Below are positions 33,631 to 47,170 of a DNA stretch of 64,000 bases, piece after piece (within the stretch, counting starts at the first letter, position 1; every line of letters begins with the position of its first letter). The notes under the pieces were generated by a model. It was not told the origin of the DNA, searched no databases, and worked only from the letters and a program-made list of their open reading frames with translations. This DNA is from Prochilodus magdalenae. Taxonomy: Eukaryota > Chordata > Actinopteri > Characiformes > Prochilodontidae. The stretch covers positions 12,501-76,500 of the forward strand of contig JAMWET010003117.1 in the NCBI GenBank assembly GCA_024036415.1, written 5' to 3'. A program made the translations under genes and the position numbers.

Positions 33631-34574
33631 AAACTGGCCATTGTTGAGGGGCTAGAGAAAGGCAATGGCTAACAAACAGGACTACAGGACTTCCTGTACA
33701 CCCTCATGGGAGAGGTGGGTTTCCAATAATGTGGGCTATACATAGTCCAGCAGTCCAAAGCTCACCCTTGCTAACCTGGCCTACCCTCCTAACCATCAGC
33801 CTAAAGCTCCTTTATGACTGGTTATGTTGAGAGCTCTGCTTTGGTTGTAAATACACGTTGGGCTACATGCTGGGCTACACGACCACAAGTGGACCAACAT
33901 TAAAGCAAAGCAACAAACTGCAGTCTTCCTGACTTAGCACAGACCAAAAAAAGGAACTGACCACAGAGCCATTCTAACAATTCACCCAGTGCTGTTTAAC
34001 TGCAGCTACTACATTTCTTACAGGCCGGAGCTTTGGGTTCGGGTTGATTCATAACTTAAGTCAGAAAGCACTTATAGTACAGGCTGGGATGGAATTCGTA
34101 GATTCCATTAACGGAATTTACGATGCATCTGCACTTCCCTTCACCGCGAGTGGGTATATTAATGGTTAATATATCTTTATAGTGCTGAGGGTCTGAAAGC
34201 AGTACAGTTGATTATAATTGAAGGTTTGGGAAGAACCAGGCTGAATGGGAATACAGTAACCAAATGTTAAACCGAAAAACAGAACGGACGGGCCCAGTAA
34301 TGCACAGTGATGGTCAATACAGTTTTTTAAGTTATGTACATGGACTGTCCATTCATTTAACCCTCTAAGACCAACTTTGGCTCACTTCCACCTTGGTATA
34401 CTTTTGCATTTTGCACTACAGTTTTTTTTTGATGAGCAAAACCATAAATAACATTTATCCCCAGATTCACCGCAACCTCAGCTAATAGAATATGGCGTTC
34501 CATTAGCATTTCTACACATAATATTTGTGAATTAGGCCTTAAAAGCACAGAAGCATGAAAAAAATGTGAGCATT
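33631..34574. other. Intron 1 segment with no recognised feature
   Basis: No exon or repeat was recognised. Confidence 0.4.
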
Positions 34575-34756
34575 GTGTCTGGGAAAGCATCCACCAAATT
34601 TGGCCCAACCGCACAATTCTATAATGCAGGTATGGCTGGACACTGATGTGGTCTACTTCCCGAAACTGGTCCAGTCCATGCCAAATCCAGTCCCCGCTGT
34701 TATTTGTGCTTGCGGAGGTGTTGTATGTTTTAGTCACAGGTGACTCATTGTTAGTC
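34575..34756 (+). mobile_element. Tc1-like deletion derivative (family D), copy D4
   Basis: Shows the family D junction GGGAAAGCATCCACCAAATT, then the decayed tail region (CGAAACTGGTCCAGTCCATG) and GTCACAGGTGACTCATTGTT as in D1. The helix-turn-helix part is not present. Confidence 0.65.
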
Positions 34757-35164
34757 TCTCCATGTAAATGACCTGACTATAAATGAAGGGATGCCGCAGA
34801 TCACAATTAACCCCTCAGAATGTACTGCCATGACATTACGGCCATTGTCCATTGTTTTATCAACTCCGCTTTCCATATAGGAGCACCTTGTAGTTCTACA
34901 GTTACTGCGTCATCAGATCTACTCTTAAAGTATAGAGTATAGAGTTTAGTCAATTCGATTCATTAATCTGTATCATTAGGGTTTCTACACACAGTGTTTG
35001 TAAATCAGGCCATAAAAGCACAGAAGCACAGAAAAAAAATCAAAGAAGAAAAAATACAAATGTATTTAAATAAATAAACCAAAAAAAGTAATATGAAGAT
35101 TTTATTTATTTTTAGTCTTGCTGTCATGGCCTATTTTGTCTCAGCTGTGCTCTTTTATACTTAA

Positions 35165-35412
35165 ATATCATCACTGTCCAATAAATACCATGCATTTCCA
35201 TTTTGGTCAATTTTACTTTTAGTCATCATTTGAACACAGCAGCTGTTTTTATACTCTGTGAAAATTACATGATGAATGGACCAACAGAAATGGCCCAAAA
35301 GTGCTTGGAAAAAAGTCTGGTTCCATTGACTTCCATTCAAATTAAACTAGGTTTTTGCCCTCTCCTGTAACGTTGCCATTTTGGAGTGTTGTTTTTCTTT
35401 GGACGATTATAT
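35165..35412 (-). mobile_element. ATATCGTCGCTGTCC MITE, copy M7
   Basis: Left terminus ATATCATCACTGTCC; right end TTTCTTTGGACGATTAT, lacking part of the terminus. Blocks are in M1 order. About 248 bp. Confidence 0.8.
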
Positions 35413-35469
35413 CTACAATACTTTACATCTTTATTAAGGTTTGCAATTTCAGAATACATGTTTAAAGGA

Positions 35470-35568
35470 CCCAACTCTATCTAGTTCCATTGACTTACAT
35501 TATAATAAATAAGTTTTTGCCCTCTCAGGAAAAGTTACCACTTGTTTTTCTTTGAACAGTAACGATAT
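35470..35568 (-). mobile_element. ATATCGTCGCTGTCC MITE, fragment M7b
   Basis: The right-hand 100 bp of the family (TAGTTCCATTGACTTACAT, AAGTTTTTGCCCTCTC, TTTGAACAGTAACGATAT) in the same orientation as M7 and 58 bp from it. Confidence 0.7.
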
Positions 35569-36206
35569 GAAAGCTTCCTTAGCAGTTTCTGCTTACAGTT
35601 ATAATAGAGCACTCCGCTGAAACCCCCCGACAAGAAAGGGGTCTGTTTGTTTGTATTTTTGAGCATGTGTAATCTGCATCATGAAACCAAAATCACACAA
35701 TGGCCTTCTGATGTAGCCCTGGGACTTGGGATCTGATGAGTTGTCATACTGGAACAGGAATTCTAGTTTCTTGTTTATGGAAAAGATCCTCATAGCCATA
35801 TGGTCATTTTTCTGTTTTTGTCATCTTTGACTTCCTTCACTTTGCTTGCTCAAGCTGCCAAAAAAAAAAAAAAACACTCCCACCACAAATTCTAATTGGC
35901 TGCGGCCATCTACCCAAAGCCAGTCTGTAGCTCACAGTTGAGGGTGTTAGGGTACTACGGTATGAATTCCTGCCAGCGAGACCCCCGGCTCGACAGGGTT
36001 AATGGAATAGGCTGCTGATAAATCAGTTGTGTAGTTGTTCTCGTACCTCAGATGTGGTGGACGATTCTTTCTTTGTGTTTTAGCCATATTAGCATCATCA
36101 GCAGGTTGTGGAAGGTTTAGGGTTGCCACCCTACATATGGAATCGTCCTTTATTTGGCAATTAAATGTTGCGTCCCATTTTAAAACAATACGGGGCGCCC
36201 CCCCCC
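35569..36206. other. Intron 1 segment with no recognised gene
   Basis: A short A-run at about 35861-35874 and a C-run at 36197-36206 directly before the 31-bp array. Confidence 0.45.
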
Positions 36207-36504
36207 GTTCTGTATTTTCGTAGATGTCCATAAATTTGTTCTGTATTTTCGTAAATATCCGTAAATTTGTTCTGTATTTCCGTAGATGTTCGTAAATTTG
36301 TTCTGTATTTCCGTAGATGTCCGTAAATTTGTTCTGTATTTCCGTAAATATCCGTAAATTTGTTCTGTATTTTCGTAAAGGTCCGTAAATTTGTTCTGTA
36401 TTTTCGTAGATGTCCGTAAATTTGTTCTGTATTTTCGTAGATGTCCGTAAATTTGTTCTGTATTTTCGTAGATGTCCGTAAATTTGTTCTGTATTTTCGT
36501 AGAT

Positions 36505-36506
<2 letters not shown>
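36207..36506. repeat. 31-bp minisatellite
   Basis: Ten units with core GTTCTGTATTTTCGTAGATG-TCCGTAAATTT start at 36207, 36238, 36269, 36300, 36331, 36362, 36393, 36424, 36455 and 36486. Units differ mainly at GTAGATG versus GTAAATA. Confidence 0.95.
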
Positions 36507-37835
<1,329 letters not shown>

Positions 37836-38498
37836 ATAGCTGCTCCCAGAAGGCACCGTCGGATTGCGGTGGTGTTGGAAAGGAAGATAAAAGTTACCAG
37901 GACCAATAACTGGTGATAAATTTAGACGGAGATGTATGAAGTAGTGTCTCTCAGTATGGCATCAGGCCGCCATGTTCGCTAACCCAACATGCAGACGTCT
38001 CGGTATGGAGCTGTAGAGGTTCCTGATGGTGTCCTGTGATGATCCATCCCATGCAGCTTGAACATCCTCACACAGTTCCTGCAGATGGTGCGGTAGGGGT
38101 AAATGCCTTCCAGGCCTTAATGGACGTTCTGGCGCTAAACACGGTGCATCCATGCAAATTCGTTGGTCGTCTCCACCAAGAGGAAAGCTCATCACTGGAG
38201 ACTCCAGCACCATCGACTTCGTTGTTGATGTGGTGCTAAGATAAGTCGTCATATCGTCGTGCGTGCATGTCCCACGTTGTGCAGCCGTCTGCTAATGGTG
38301 GTGGCACTAAGGGCCAATGGGAGGGCATCAGTGTTCGCTGAATGTCCACAGTTGTGGCTGTTGGGTTACTCAGGTACAGCAATAAGATCCATCACATGTG
38401 CAGCTGAGTGTGCAACTTGAGTCATTAGCATGTCTCCGAATGTCAAACCTACCTACCAAGTGTCATTCCTGTCGGCTGACTTCTTCTGGGTGCAGTCT
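37836..38498 (-). mobile_element. Tc1-like deletion derivative (family T), copy T5
   Basis: Left end AGCTGCTCCCAGAAGG; right end TTCTTCTGGGTGCAGTC. The minus strand carries the carboxy-tail block (ELCEDVQAAWDGSSQDTI) and decayed N-terminal sequence. The catalytic middle is deleted at the same place as in T2. Confidence 0.75.
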
Positions 38499-39734
38499 TC
38501 TTCTACCAGTCTACTTCTAATACATCACCAACACGGTGACCTGTGGAGTATGTACTTAACACAGTATGGCTTTGATACCTGAATTGGTGCAGTCATTTGG
38601 TCCGGTGTCTGCTCTGCTAGAGCTGACCCAGTCAGCTGTTAGCTCTGTTACTGTGAACTGGAATCCTCTAGCTTTTGCTGGACTGTGGCGCAGCCTGCTT
38701 TCGACTTGCACGTGATGCGTTGCTCATTGTTTGGTCCCGTGTGCAACTTCACATGGATTTGTTTAGCCTAAAAAACACAAAACATATTGAAACGGTTATT
38801 TTTGCATCTGGCTGCATAGAGGCTTGGTGAGTCTGGAGGCTGCTCACTGTGTCATAGGGTTAGTGCTGACACATCCTACACCAGATCACAGCAACGAGTG
38901 TTGACGTGGATCATGTGCATAGCCCAAAAAGGGTGAGTGGAGGCTGTTACTGCAGCCAACGGCGAGCCAACTCTGTTAAAGCGGATCATTTTGGAACATG
39001 ATGTTCAACTATCATACGTGGTTGCGATGTTCAGGTGTGTAGTCATCTAGCTAGCTATTTTACTAGCTTATGCTCTAGCTAGCTTTCTTACAGCGACAGC
39101 AATATCAGAAATATGGCCCATATGATTAGAACCGCTGGGTGGAAACGAGGTTGTTTGAGGATTTTGACCTCCACAGACCGGACTCTGTCTCATCAAATCT
39201 AATTACTCACACACTGAATAGCTCCTTGTGTATCATACGTGTAACAGAGACATCAATGGAACTCAGCCCAAAGGCCCAATTAACATCCCCAACAATGGAG
39301 GCGGACAATATGGCTGTCCCAGGCCGTCTGGTCCAGGATACGGGTGGCTGGCTCTGTCTGGCCTGTCTAGCGGAATGCGTGGATGGCAATGTTAGGGCAA
39401 AAAGTCCTCGCATTCCGGGCGTGGGAACCGGTGGGCTGCTTGGCAGCGGGTCCTTGTTTTTGAATGCCACTCAACAATCTGTCATGAGAGCGAAGTTTAT
39501 AAATAACTTGTCTGCCCCTACAGCAGTCCGTCTTCATGGCAGGATGCTGTCGTGGTTTGGGGAAAAATCGAATGTACCTGGAATTCCGCCTTGTGGTCGT
39601 CACTGTAGCCAACCGTATACGTTTTGCACTGGAGCTCTGAAGCTAATGTAGCTAGCAAGTGTTGGGAGCTTATATGTGCAGTACCAGGCATTTGAACAAG
39701 CCATCCGAAGACACATCAAGTTAAGCAATCCTGA
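38499..39734. other. Intron 1 segment with no recognised gene
   Basis: A 170-codon plus-strand frame (39139-39651) is the longest non-repeat frame in the window, but it has no recognisable domain and no supporting splice or promoter context. Confidence 0.35.
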
Positions 39735-39935
39735 ATATCGTCGCTGTCCTAAGGAAAACATGAATCTCCAAATTTCCAGCTTTGCAGGAAAGGGCAGAAA
39801 AAGAAATTAGGGTTAATGTAAGTCAATGGAACTATTTCTTTATCCAGGCAAATTTGGATCACTGCTGTTAGTCCTTTCATCAGTAAACGTTCACATCGCG
39901 TAACCAGCAGCTCATGCGAACAAACGATGCATTAA
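39735..39935 (+). mobile_element. ATATCGTCGCTGTCC MITE, copy M8 (3' truncated)
   Basis: Starts ATATCGTCGCTGTCC at 39735. The interior is diverged and the right terminus is missing after CAGCAGCTCATGCGAACAAA. Confidence 0.7.
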
Positions 39936-40049
39936 AGCATTAGTGCAAAATTTAAAATTAGAGATTAAAATGAAACACGTACACGGTTTCAGTGTTTTTG
40001 TTAATTTTGCGTCTTTTTTTCACTAATGCATAATTAAATAGGCTAAATC

Positions 40050-40305
40050 CTACATAGCAAGCAGATCTGGGCCACATCTGGCCATCAGCACTGGTCTGAG
40101 CCAAAGGTGGCCCACATATTTCCCACATGCATTTGGCCCACCTATTTCAAAACAGATCTGGTGATCTGAGACACGGCCCTAATCTGGCGCATATGTGGCC
40201 CACATCTTGCTACCGGGAGCAGTCCACCCAAATGCCATCAACCCATCTGGCAAATGGCCCAGATGAAAATGGGGAATGTGCGTCAGATTTGGGCCAGAAC
40301 AGTTT
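40050..40305. repeat. Repeat rich in GGCCCACATCTGG motifs
   Basis: Short direct and inverted copies of CTGGGCCACATCTGGCC, GGTGGCCCACATATT and GTGGCCCACATCTTG recur over about 250 bp. This motif family is widespread in teleost genomes; its class is unclear. Confidence 0.5.
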
Positions 40306-40453
40306 TGCAGTCTGGGATGTGCTTTCGCTGATTTTGTGTCTTACTCAGACGAACGCCTCTATTTTACTGTTTTCAGCCGAATCAAACATTTGGTGCATCC
40401 CATGTTCGACAACCACAAACAACCAAAATCCAACCAATCCAAAAATAGAGATA

Positions 40454-40689
40454 CTGATCGTCGCCATCCAACGAAAAACAAGTATCTCCCAAATCACAAC
40501 TTCACAGGAGAGGCCAAAAACCTCATTTAATTGAATGGAAGTCAATGGAACCGGACGTCTTTCCAAGCAGCTCTGGGTAATTTCTGTCGGTCCATTCATC
40601 ATTAAACTTTCACACGGTGTAAACAGCAGGTCATGTGATCAAATGAGACATAAAATGGAGACACGTTTTTCTTTGGACAGCGACGATAT
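40454..40689 (+). mobile_element. ATATCGTCGCTGTCC MITE, copy M9
   Basis: Left end GATCGTCGCCATCC; right end TTTGGACAGCGACGATAT intact. Interior highly similar to M2. About 236 bp. It is the nearest upstream family member to exon 2. Confidence 0.82.
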
Positions 40690-42324
40690 GCTTGCTCGTG
40701 TCATGTCTGACAGTGCATACTAGTATCTACATGGACAGAGCGTTTTTACCTGTGAGTGTTTTTTTCCAGGCTGATTACCATTTGAATAAAACACAGCCTA
40801 GAGAAAGGAGGGCAGTAAAGAAGGATTGCGTGGGAGAGAGGTTTTCGTGGGAGAGAGGTTTAAAAGGTTTAGCAGTTAAAACTTCAAGACAGGACATCCA
40901 GATCGCCTTTGGCTCTGAGGGAGTAGGAAAAGCTGAGTGTTAATGATGAGCTGATCAACAGGCCTTCAGCAGTAAACCAAACGTAGCTGATCATACTCGC
41001 TCACTGGTGTACATTCGTAACTGTGTGTGTGTGTGTGGTGCTTCACCTAACAAAACCCTAACCTTCATCTCGCCACTCAAAGAGGCCAATTTCCTCATTT
41101 TCTGAACTGCACACTGACCAGGAATTGTCCTCATGGACAGCATTCCTTAGGGTTTGACTCACCATGGAAAATAAAGGCATGCATTAACAGGCGTTGCTAC
41201 TTTTATGCTGGGAATGCTGACATCTTGACAATTAAAAAAAAAAAGCCATAAAATGTGCAACCATTTAAATCCTGAAATAGGATAAAATATGATGATTCTT
41301 GGGCTGTTGGCATGGATTTGGTGCCAGCCTGTCAGGGAAAATAAGATCATGTAAACAGTATTCATAAAGGAAGTACTCGTGAATTAAATTCATGGCTGGT
41401 ATTAGGAACTGTGTACTTAGGAATTGGCTGCTGATGAGCGTTCCAGAGCTTGGACTGTGTGGAAGAGTCATCAGAATGAAACCTTAAGTCACACAGGACA
41501 GTGGAGTGGGAGGGAAAATGAGGAGTATCAAACTAGATTATAGAAGCGGAGGAAACATGCAGAGACCATCACGGAGAGAAGAGCACTGAACGATACAGAG
41601 GAGAGCGGGAATGTGTAGGTCAGGGTGCTGAGGATGGGCAGGGCAGGAAGCGTGAACGCTTCCAGGTGCCACTGACCGCATTTAAAGCCAGGCCTCCTGT
41701 GCCAACATGTGCTGCAGCCTGCAGGTTTGAAGCAGCGGGGGCACTCCTATACGTGATAACATATAATCTGGTCTTGGGGGATATGGCCACCGTGCTCCAG
41801 CCAAAGCCTCCACCTCTCAGAACTCATAGCTCAGCGGAAACCGGGCCATTAGCAGACCGTTACGGCCAAACATGAAAGCCCTGATTTTCCTGCCTGATAA
41901 AAGGCCGTCCATGGCCCTCAAAGCCAAGTGCTTCCAAGTTCAAAGGGAAAAAGGAAAAGCTCAATAAATAAAGAAAGAATGGCTTTCAAGTGAGAGGTTC
42001 TCTGTAGGAACTTTTCCAAAAGCCCAAAAGTGGAATTCTGTAATTCCCAACAGTCATTAAAGGGCCGAGCAGCTGGTAGAGAGAAAGGGAAGCAGTTGAG
42101 CAGCTGGAGGGAGGAAGAGGGAGATGAAGGAGCTTCGAGTTCCATTATACCTATATGCTCCCGAGAATGTGGAATAGTCTGACCATCTACACGGAGCTTA
42201 TCAGTTCAGTTCCCAAGTCGGACTAATCAGCTCTCTCTGCTGTGCTCTCCAGTTTCAATCTCACAATGACTCCCATGTGCTGGAAGCATTAAAGCTGGAC
42301 TCCCTACTGCTGACCCCGCTTAGC
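40690..42324. other. Intron 1 segment with no recognised gene
   Basis: A short GT run at 41022-41036 is the only simple repeat. No domain was recognised in the frames here. Confidence 0.4.
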
Positions 42325-42715
42325 GCAGTTAGCCCCTGTTCACACCTGGCATTAACATGTATCCCAAGTGGTCCGACTTTAAACCGAGGGCACCGAGTAG
42401 AGTTGGGAATGGGGTTTGTTGGATCTCGTGTATGCATCGTGTTCCAGACATTCAGACCTTCAGGGACACATGTGACCGCATAACATTTGTAGTGTAAATG
42501 CTGAAGTATCCCGATGCGTCCCTGACAGCAAGGACCACCTAATCAACTGCGTCACTTTAGCATTCACCCTGCAAATGCTCTGTTGACTTATGGATCCTTG
42601 ACCACCACCCAGTTGGTTAGGAGCTCCTTTGTGGCTCCCAGGAACTCGTCTGACCAAATGTCATTTGTAATGTGAGTGTAGATGTGTTCTGGTGCCACGT
42701 ATGACCACCTGGTCA
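42325..42715. repeat. Probable DNA-transposon-derived repeat
   Basis: The sequence CTGTTCACACCTGGCATTAA near 42338 and TGGTGCCACGTATGACCACC near 42690 resemble ends of common fish DNA repeats, but no clean inverted pair was found. Confidence 0.3.
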
Positions 42716-42747
42716 TCTTTTTCATTTATCTCTCTTTTCTTTCTAAT

Positions 42748-43680
42748 GCTGAACACACACTAAACGATTTCCAAGCGATTCTACTGTCGCAGACAAATTT
42801 CCAAAGTCGGAACAGAATCATGACAGAGATGAGACTTGCTAGAGTTGCGTTGCGCTCGCGTCATCTTGATCGTTGAGTGTAAGGTGGTCAGGATTGCAGG
42901 TTTGAGTCAGTCTGTTCGTCGTCCTGGCGTTCCGATAAAATCAGTCGTGTTTAATATTATCGTAAGTCGTAGGTCTTGGTTCACGCAAATGGTGACGTCA
43001 ACCAATAGGAGAGCTCTTAAGCTCCAAACGGGAAGCCGTGAGCCAAGTACAGGAATGTCTGGCGGGGATTCGACATGGAGGGGAGTCTGGTAAGGGCCCA
43101 GAAACCGCGGTTCTCCTGGACTGTTCAGAAAGAGGAGAAGCTGGTGGAGCTGTGGAGTGAACCGGAGTGCCTCTGTGACATATCTTCCCATTTCTACCAC
43201 GACAGAGTGGAAAAGCGAAACAGGTGGACAGAAACTGCTGAAGCCCTCGAAATCCCCGGGGCTAACGCAAGCCCGAGTCATGGGCCCGAGTCGTCACGAC
43301 CGTAAACACATCCAGGAGTTCATTAACACGCCGAGATGTGCAGTACACAGTCCGGTTCTAAATCACGCTGGGTTTAAAGCTATGTACATGTTATCCCATC
43401 TTATGACGAAGGGTAGTTATGCTATGCTAAAGCTAACTAGCTAGCTAGCTAAAACACTGCCGAAGGGGGCTATAATGTTTACATTAGCCTACCAGCGAGC
43501 ATGATGGGAAATAATCTCAAAATCTAGTTGCAGTCTTGTAAATAGTGACTCTGCAGGATTCCCAGTCTTTGCAAAATCACAGGCTGTGACTAAAAGTCTG
43601 TGACTGGTCTTTAGATGTGAGAGGGCATCAGACTGTTAAATGTCTTTTCAGAGTCTTCTAGTGTATGGTCTAGTGTAAGT
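42748..43680 (+). mobile_element. Harbinger/ISL2EU-like DNA transposon remnant
   Basis: The left end (GAACACACACTAAACGATTT) and right end (CTTCTAGTGTATGGTCTAGTGT) are loosely inverse complementary. A CCAAT-containing segment (CAACCAATAGGAGAGCTC) and a MADF-type ORF lie between them. No DDE nuclease is present, so this is an internally deleted or decayed copy. Confidence 0.45.
43075..43305 (+). pseudogene. MADF/Myb-SANT-like ORF of a DNA transposon
   Basis: The 76-codon frame reads FSWTVQKEEKLVELWSEPEC then LCDISSHFYHDRVEKRNRWT and ETAEALEIPG. It has the spacing of the MADF DNA-binding fold (a leading aromatic, LVELW, CLYD-like LCD, FYxDR, W-x(3)-A-x-x-L). Proteins of this kind are the accessory DNA-binding protein of PIF-Harbinger and related transposons. 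It stops right after the domain, so it is truncated. It could also be a degraded host MADF gene, but the transposon-like flanks argue against that. Confidence 0.5.
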
Positions 43681-45743
43681 TGCATTAGCAATCCATGCAG
43701 CCTAAACACGACTAGTGGCTCATACAAGAACGTGTGCAAGGACGGCACATGAACGCATTGATCTCTGAAAGCCTTATAACTGGAGCTCAGGAAAAATGTC
43801 TATGTAGTCTGCTTAAGAGTCTGTTTCCTGGAAACCTGGAACACATTATCAAATGGCGGTTCTCCTGAATACACACTCTCCATCAAAGCACACAAAAAAC
43901 CCCAAGACTGATAATTACACACCTTGGAAAACAATGATTAGAGGGAGGGTCCAGGGTGGAGATAAAGCTGGCCTGAAATGCTCCAACCGGAGTTGGACCA
44001 GGAGGGGGAAGCTGTCTTTTCATCATTTAACGTCAACGGCACATCTTCACGACTGTAAAGAGACATGTCCATTGAAATGAATTACATTACTAGGCCACTA
44101 TCATATCGGTAGCCAGGTTTCCATGTTGACCCCCCCGAATTACAAGATGGTGGGACAGTGCAAAATGCAAGACAGTACACATACATGTCTGTACACAAGA
44201 TTTTTTTTTTCTTTAGTCGGCTTACTCTCTAACATTCCTGTTGTACATTTATCTTATCAAAGAAAAACATGTTTTCTTGCCTGATTGGTCCACTGGTGTC
44301 CGCTGCCCCCTGGTATGCTACTGAAATGTGGGCATTGTTTTCTGTTTTCACACATACTCATGTCTGCTGATGAGCATTCCAGAGCGAGGAGTATATGGAA
44401 GAGTCATCAGAATGAACCCTTAAGTCAGGGATACACATTCTCGCTCTTTGCTGACAGCTCATAGTGCATGTTTGAATTACCCATCACATACAAAGACAAC
44501 CATACAGCGTACTCGCCCTCCGTCCGATCGTGACACGGGTGCTCAGACTGCATGTGAGGCACAGCCCGTACAGACAGCTCAGCTCTGCCTACAGGCGATT
44601 TCCAATAAAGACGTTTCATCCAAAACAACACGCTGCGCGCCCGAGTCCTGAGCAACACCACTGGCTCAATATCAAATGACACCCGCTGCTTCCTAAGTAG
44701 TGGCTCCTGCAACCAGCTGTGCGTTATAGGTCTAATACACAGCCATTTGGGCTTCAGCCATGTGTTCAGCATTTCATACTGGACTAACGTTTTGGTGTAG
44801 AAGGAGGGGGCGGTTTGGGGTTAAACCAAGTGTGCTACACCAGCTTTGCTAACTGTACACTGCACTGAAACTGAAGACCAGGCGAACTACAAAGACGATA
44901 TAACAATATCAGTGTACAGTCTGCACATACGGACCCTGGCACTCATGGAAGCGGCTGTGTAAGAGCAGTAGCTTGCTCAAGCTGTGAGACAAGCCACCAT
45001 CTGCTCAATCAGTGCTTGGGCAGGTAATCAGACATGGCTTCCCCTCTCACGATGCACAGCAAACGGTGCCAGAGGAAGCTGAATCAGGCCCGATCTTGAA
45101 ATTCAGTCGGCATGTACAGGTAATAGCTTCGGTTCTGATCAGTCACTCTGATCACCACATGGCACGTTTAAAGCATCAGGCTAAGGGGAAGCAAGTGACC
45201 ACACAAATAAAGTGGTCAGGGTCAGGGTCAGGGTAAATGTCAAAGGTCATGGCCGGCATCTTGGCTGTATCTGTGTTGCCATGACGCTGTGGAGGTCAGG
45301 CTGGTCAGGCTGTTGTAAAATGGTTATGTCCTCAGAGCAGCTTTGCCTGGGGTTGCAGACGTTGCCATCGTTAAACAGCACAGCCGTTTACAGGGTCTGC
45401 TAGCGCTGCTGTTGAGTATTCACGTCCTGGTCCTGGGCAGAGAAAAGGATGAACGTGTGTCTGTTTGTTTGATTGCTTACATGATAATTCATTCATTAAA
45501 AAGGCCATTGTTTATCGAGGGAGATCGGATCCTCAAAGCCTCCGTCATAGCACTTTGACCCTACGGCAGAATCGAAGCTTGGTGAATGTAACGGATGTGA
45601 ATGCTAAGCCCGTTTCCAATCGTCTGTTTATTTCTCCAATTAAAAAAAAAAGACTTTGTGTACGTGTGAGATTCTACCAGCCGAAAATTCTAATGCATGT
45701 AAATGCTGGAAGGCTGATTAACCAACCTCCTGTTTCTCTATAG
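43681..45743. other. Intron 1, distal segment
   Basis: No recognised gene or repeat apart from the short T-run at 44201-44210. It ends with the pyrimidine-rich tract and TATAG acceptor of exon 2. Confidence 0.45.
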
Positions 45744-45877
45744 GGCATGGCGTTCTCCCTGGAGGAACGGCAGCAGTTGGGGATTCATGGCCTCCTGCCA
45801 CCCGCCTTCCTCAGCCAGGATGTCCAGCTGCTGCGGGTCCTTCGCAACTACGAGCTCAAGAAGGACGACCTGGACAG
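45744..45877 (+). CDS. me1: Malic enzyme, coding exon 2
   Basis: The acceptor CTCCTGTTTCTCTATAG lies directly before GGC; the donor is GACAG|GTGAGA. The exon adds [40 protein letters not shown] and DDLDR, continuing the N-terminal malic enzyme domain begun in exon 1. The 134-base length gives phase 0 in and phase 2 out, as expected for vertebrate malic enzymes. LEERQQL and IHGLLPP are shared with ME1. GMAF and [10 protein letters not shown] are more like ME3, and LRNYE resembles neither closely. No stop or frameshift is present. The exon sits after a 41-kb intron. Confidence 0.93.
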
Positions 45878-45955
45878 GTGAGAAAACACAAGAAGAATCA
45901 TTCAAGGTCTTTTAAACATACAGGGGATGTTTGATTATCAACGGTTCTCAGGTTA

Positions 45956-46000
45956 AACTCCATGGCCAAAAGTATGTGGACACCCAAAAGTTACCTTTTT
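45956..46000 (+). repeat. Tc1-like terminus fragment
   Basis: CATGGCCAAAAGTATGTGGA followed by CACCC is the type of terminal sequence found on many fish Tc1-like elements. No partner end was found. Confidence 0.4.
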
Positions 46001-46163
46001 AAGAGACTATGATGGCTGCCAAGTTTTTGCCGCCATTGTGTCAGGCAACAAACATCGCTGCTCTCGTACTGAGGCGCCGATGTGGGTAATTAGCACATCC
46101 TACATATACTTTTAATGCTGGTAACGTTTTCTAATAAGGACATGTGCCAGCTTCATGTTTGAA

Positions 46164-46311
46164 TTTTCCCATTCCACCTTAAATGGGGCTGCAGCTACAG
46201 TCTCCAAAGTGTTACAGTAATGATATACCGGGGTAACTAACTGTAGCAAATAGGAAGCCGATTGTTATAGCCACAATATAAATGCTGCACCATTTAAGGT
46301 GGAATGAGAAG
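46164..46311. mobile_element. MITE with TTCCACCTTAAATGG inverted ends
   Basis: TTCCCATTCCACCTTAAATG at the left and CATTTAAGGTGGAATGAGAA at the right are inverse complements with a few mismatches and continue as GCTGCAGC/GCTGCA. About 148 bp, non-coding. Relatives are at 57497-57600 and 63612-63735. Confidence 0.7.
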
Positions 46312-46619
46312 ATGATGGTGAATAAGAACTTAATTTCAGCATTTTAGTTTTAATAAGGATAAGGAGTTATAATCCTACTGGTAGGACATTTTAACCAGAA
46401 TTCATCTTTCTACGTCGTCTGAATGGTGCTTTGGTGCCACCAAATTCAAGCTGCTGCTTTAATATGCCAACAACGGAACAGGCACCCCTATAGCCAGCGT
46501 GTCATATGTCCATTCTGGACTGCTGTAGCATGGGCATCCCACCATGGCAGCCTCCATTAGTAGACGACCCGCTCTCTTGTGCATATGACTGACTCATTTT
46601 AAGATAATGAGAACACAGT

Positions 46620-47170
46620 GATATCATGCTCCTCCGTTCCTGTTAGCAGTCCCTAGTCTTCCGGGAATGTTGAAACATGGCTCCTCGGCCCCACTTTTAG
46701 TATTGAGCGAGATCAGACACTCGTGGTAGGTGAAAAGGCCTGGCTCACGGTTAGCATTCCAGTTCAGCGTGCATGGCTTGGATTGGTTTAGGGTTCTCAT
46801 ACTGTCTTTCCCTTTGGGCACTGTACTGAAACAGGCATGTGCAAAGCACTGCCACAGTGGTGGGAGCACACAGATCTCTAGAATGTCCATGTATTCTGTA
46901 GTGTGAAGGTTTCCCATCACTGCAGCTACGGGGGTCCGAACTATGGAACCAGCCCCAAGCATTATTCCTGCTCTAGCCTACTTTACACCCAGCACTATGC
47001 TTTCGGTTAAGTAGTGTCCTCCTTGGCATCTACTGATCTCAGTTTCATCAATCAGACTGCCAGATGGTGAAACATGATTCATACCAGAACATTCAGAACG
47101 GTTTTCCACTGCTCCAGAGCCAGGACATGCACAAGGACTGGATAAGGTATTTGGTTGGCCTGCCGCTGCG
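46620..47170 (-). pseudogene. Tc1-like transposase pseudogene (catalytic part)
   Basis: Minus-strand frames give SGMNHVSPSGSLIDETEISR (matching the DESxFTIWQSDG region), GGHYLTESIVLGVK, then RTPVAAVMGNLHTTEYMDIL and EICVLPPLWQCFAHACFSTV. This follows the usual Tc1 order from first Asp to the NLN-YIDIL-VLP-LWQ-F segment before the second Asp. Frameshifts and substitutions break it. Unlike families D, E, F and T, this element retains the catalytic core region. Confidence 0.65.

Noticed and set aside
39139..39651. 170-codon plus-strand frame
   Set aside because: No recognisable domain, no promoter or splice signals, and composition like surrounding intron; chance is likely, although it was not tested.
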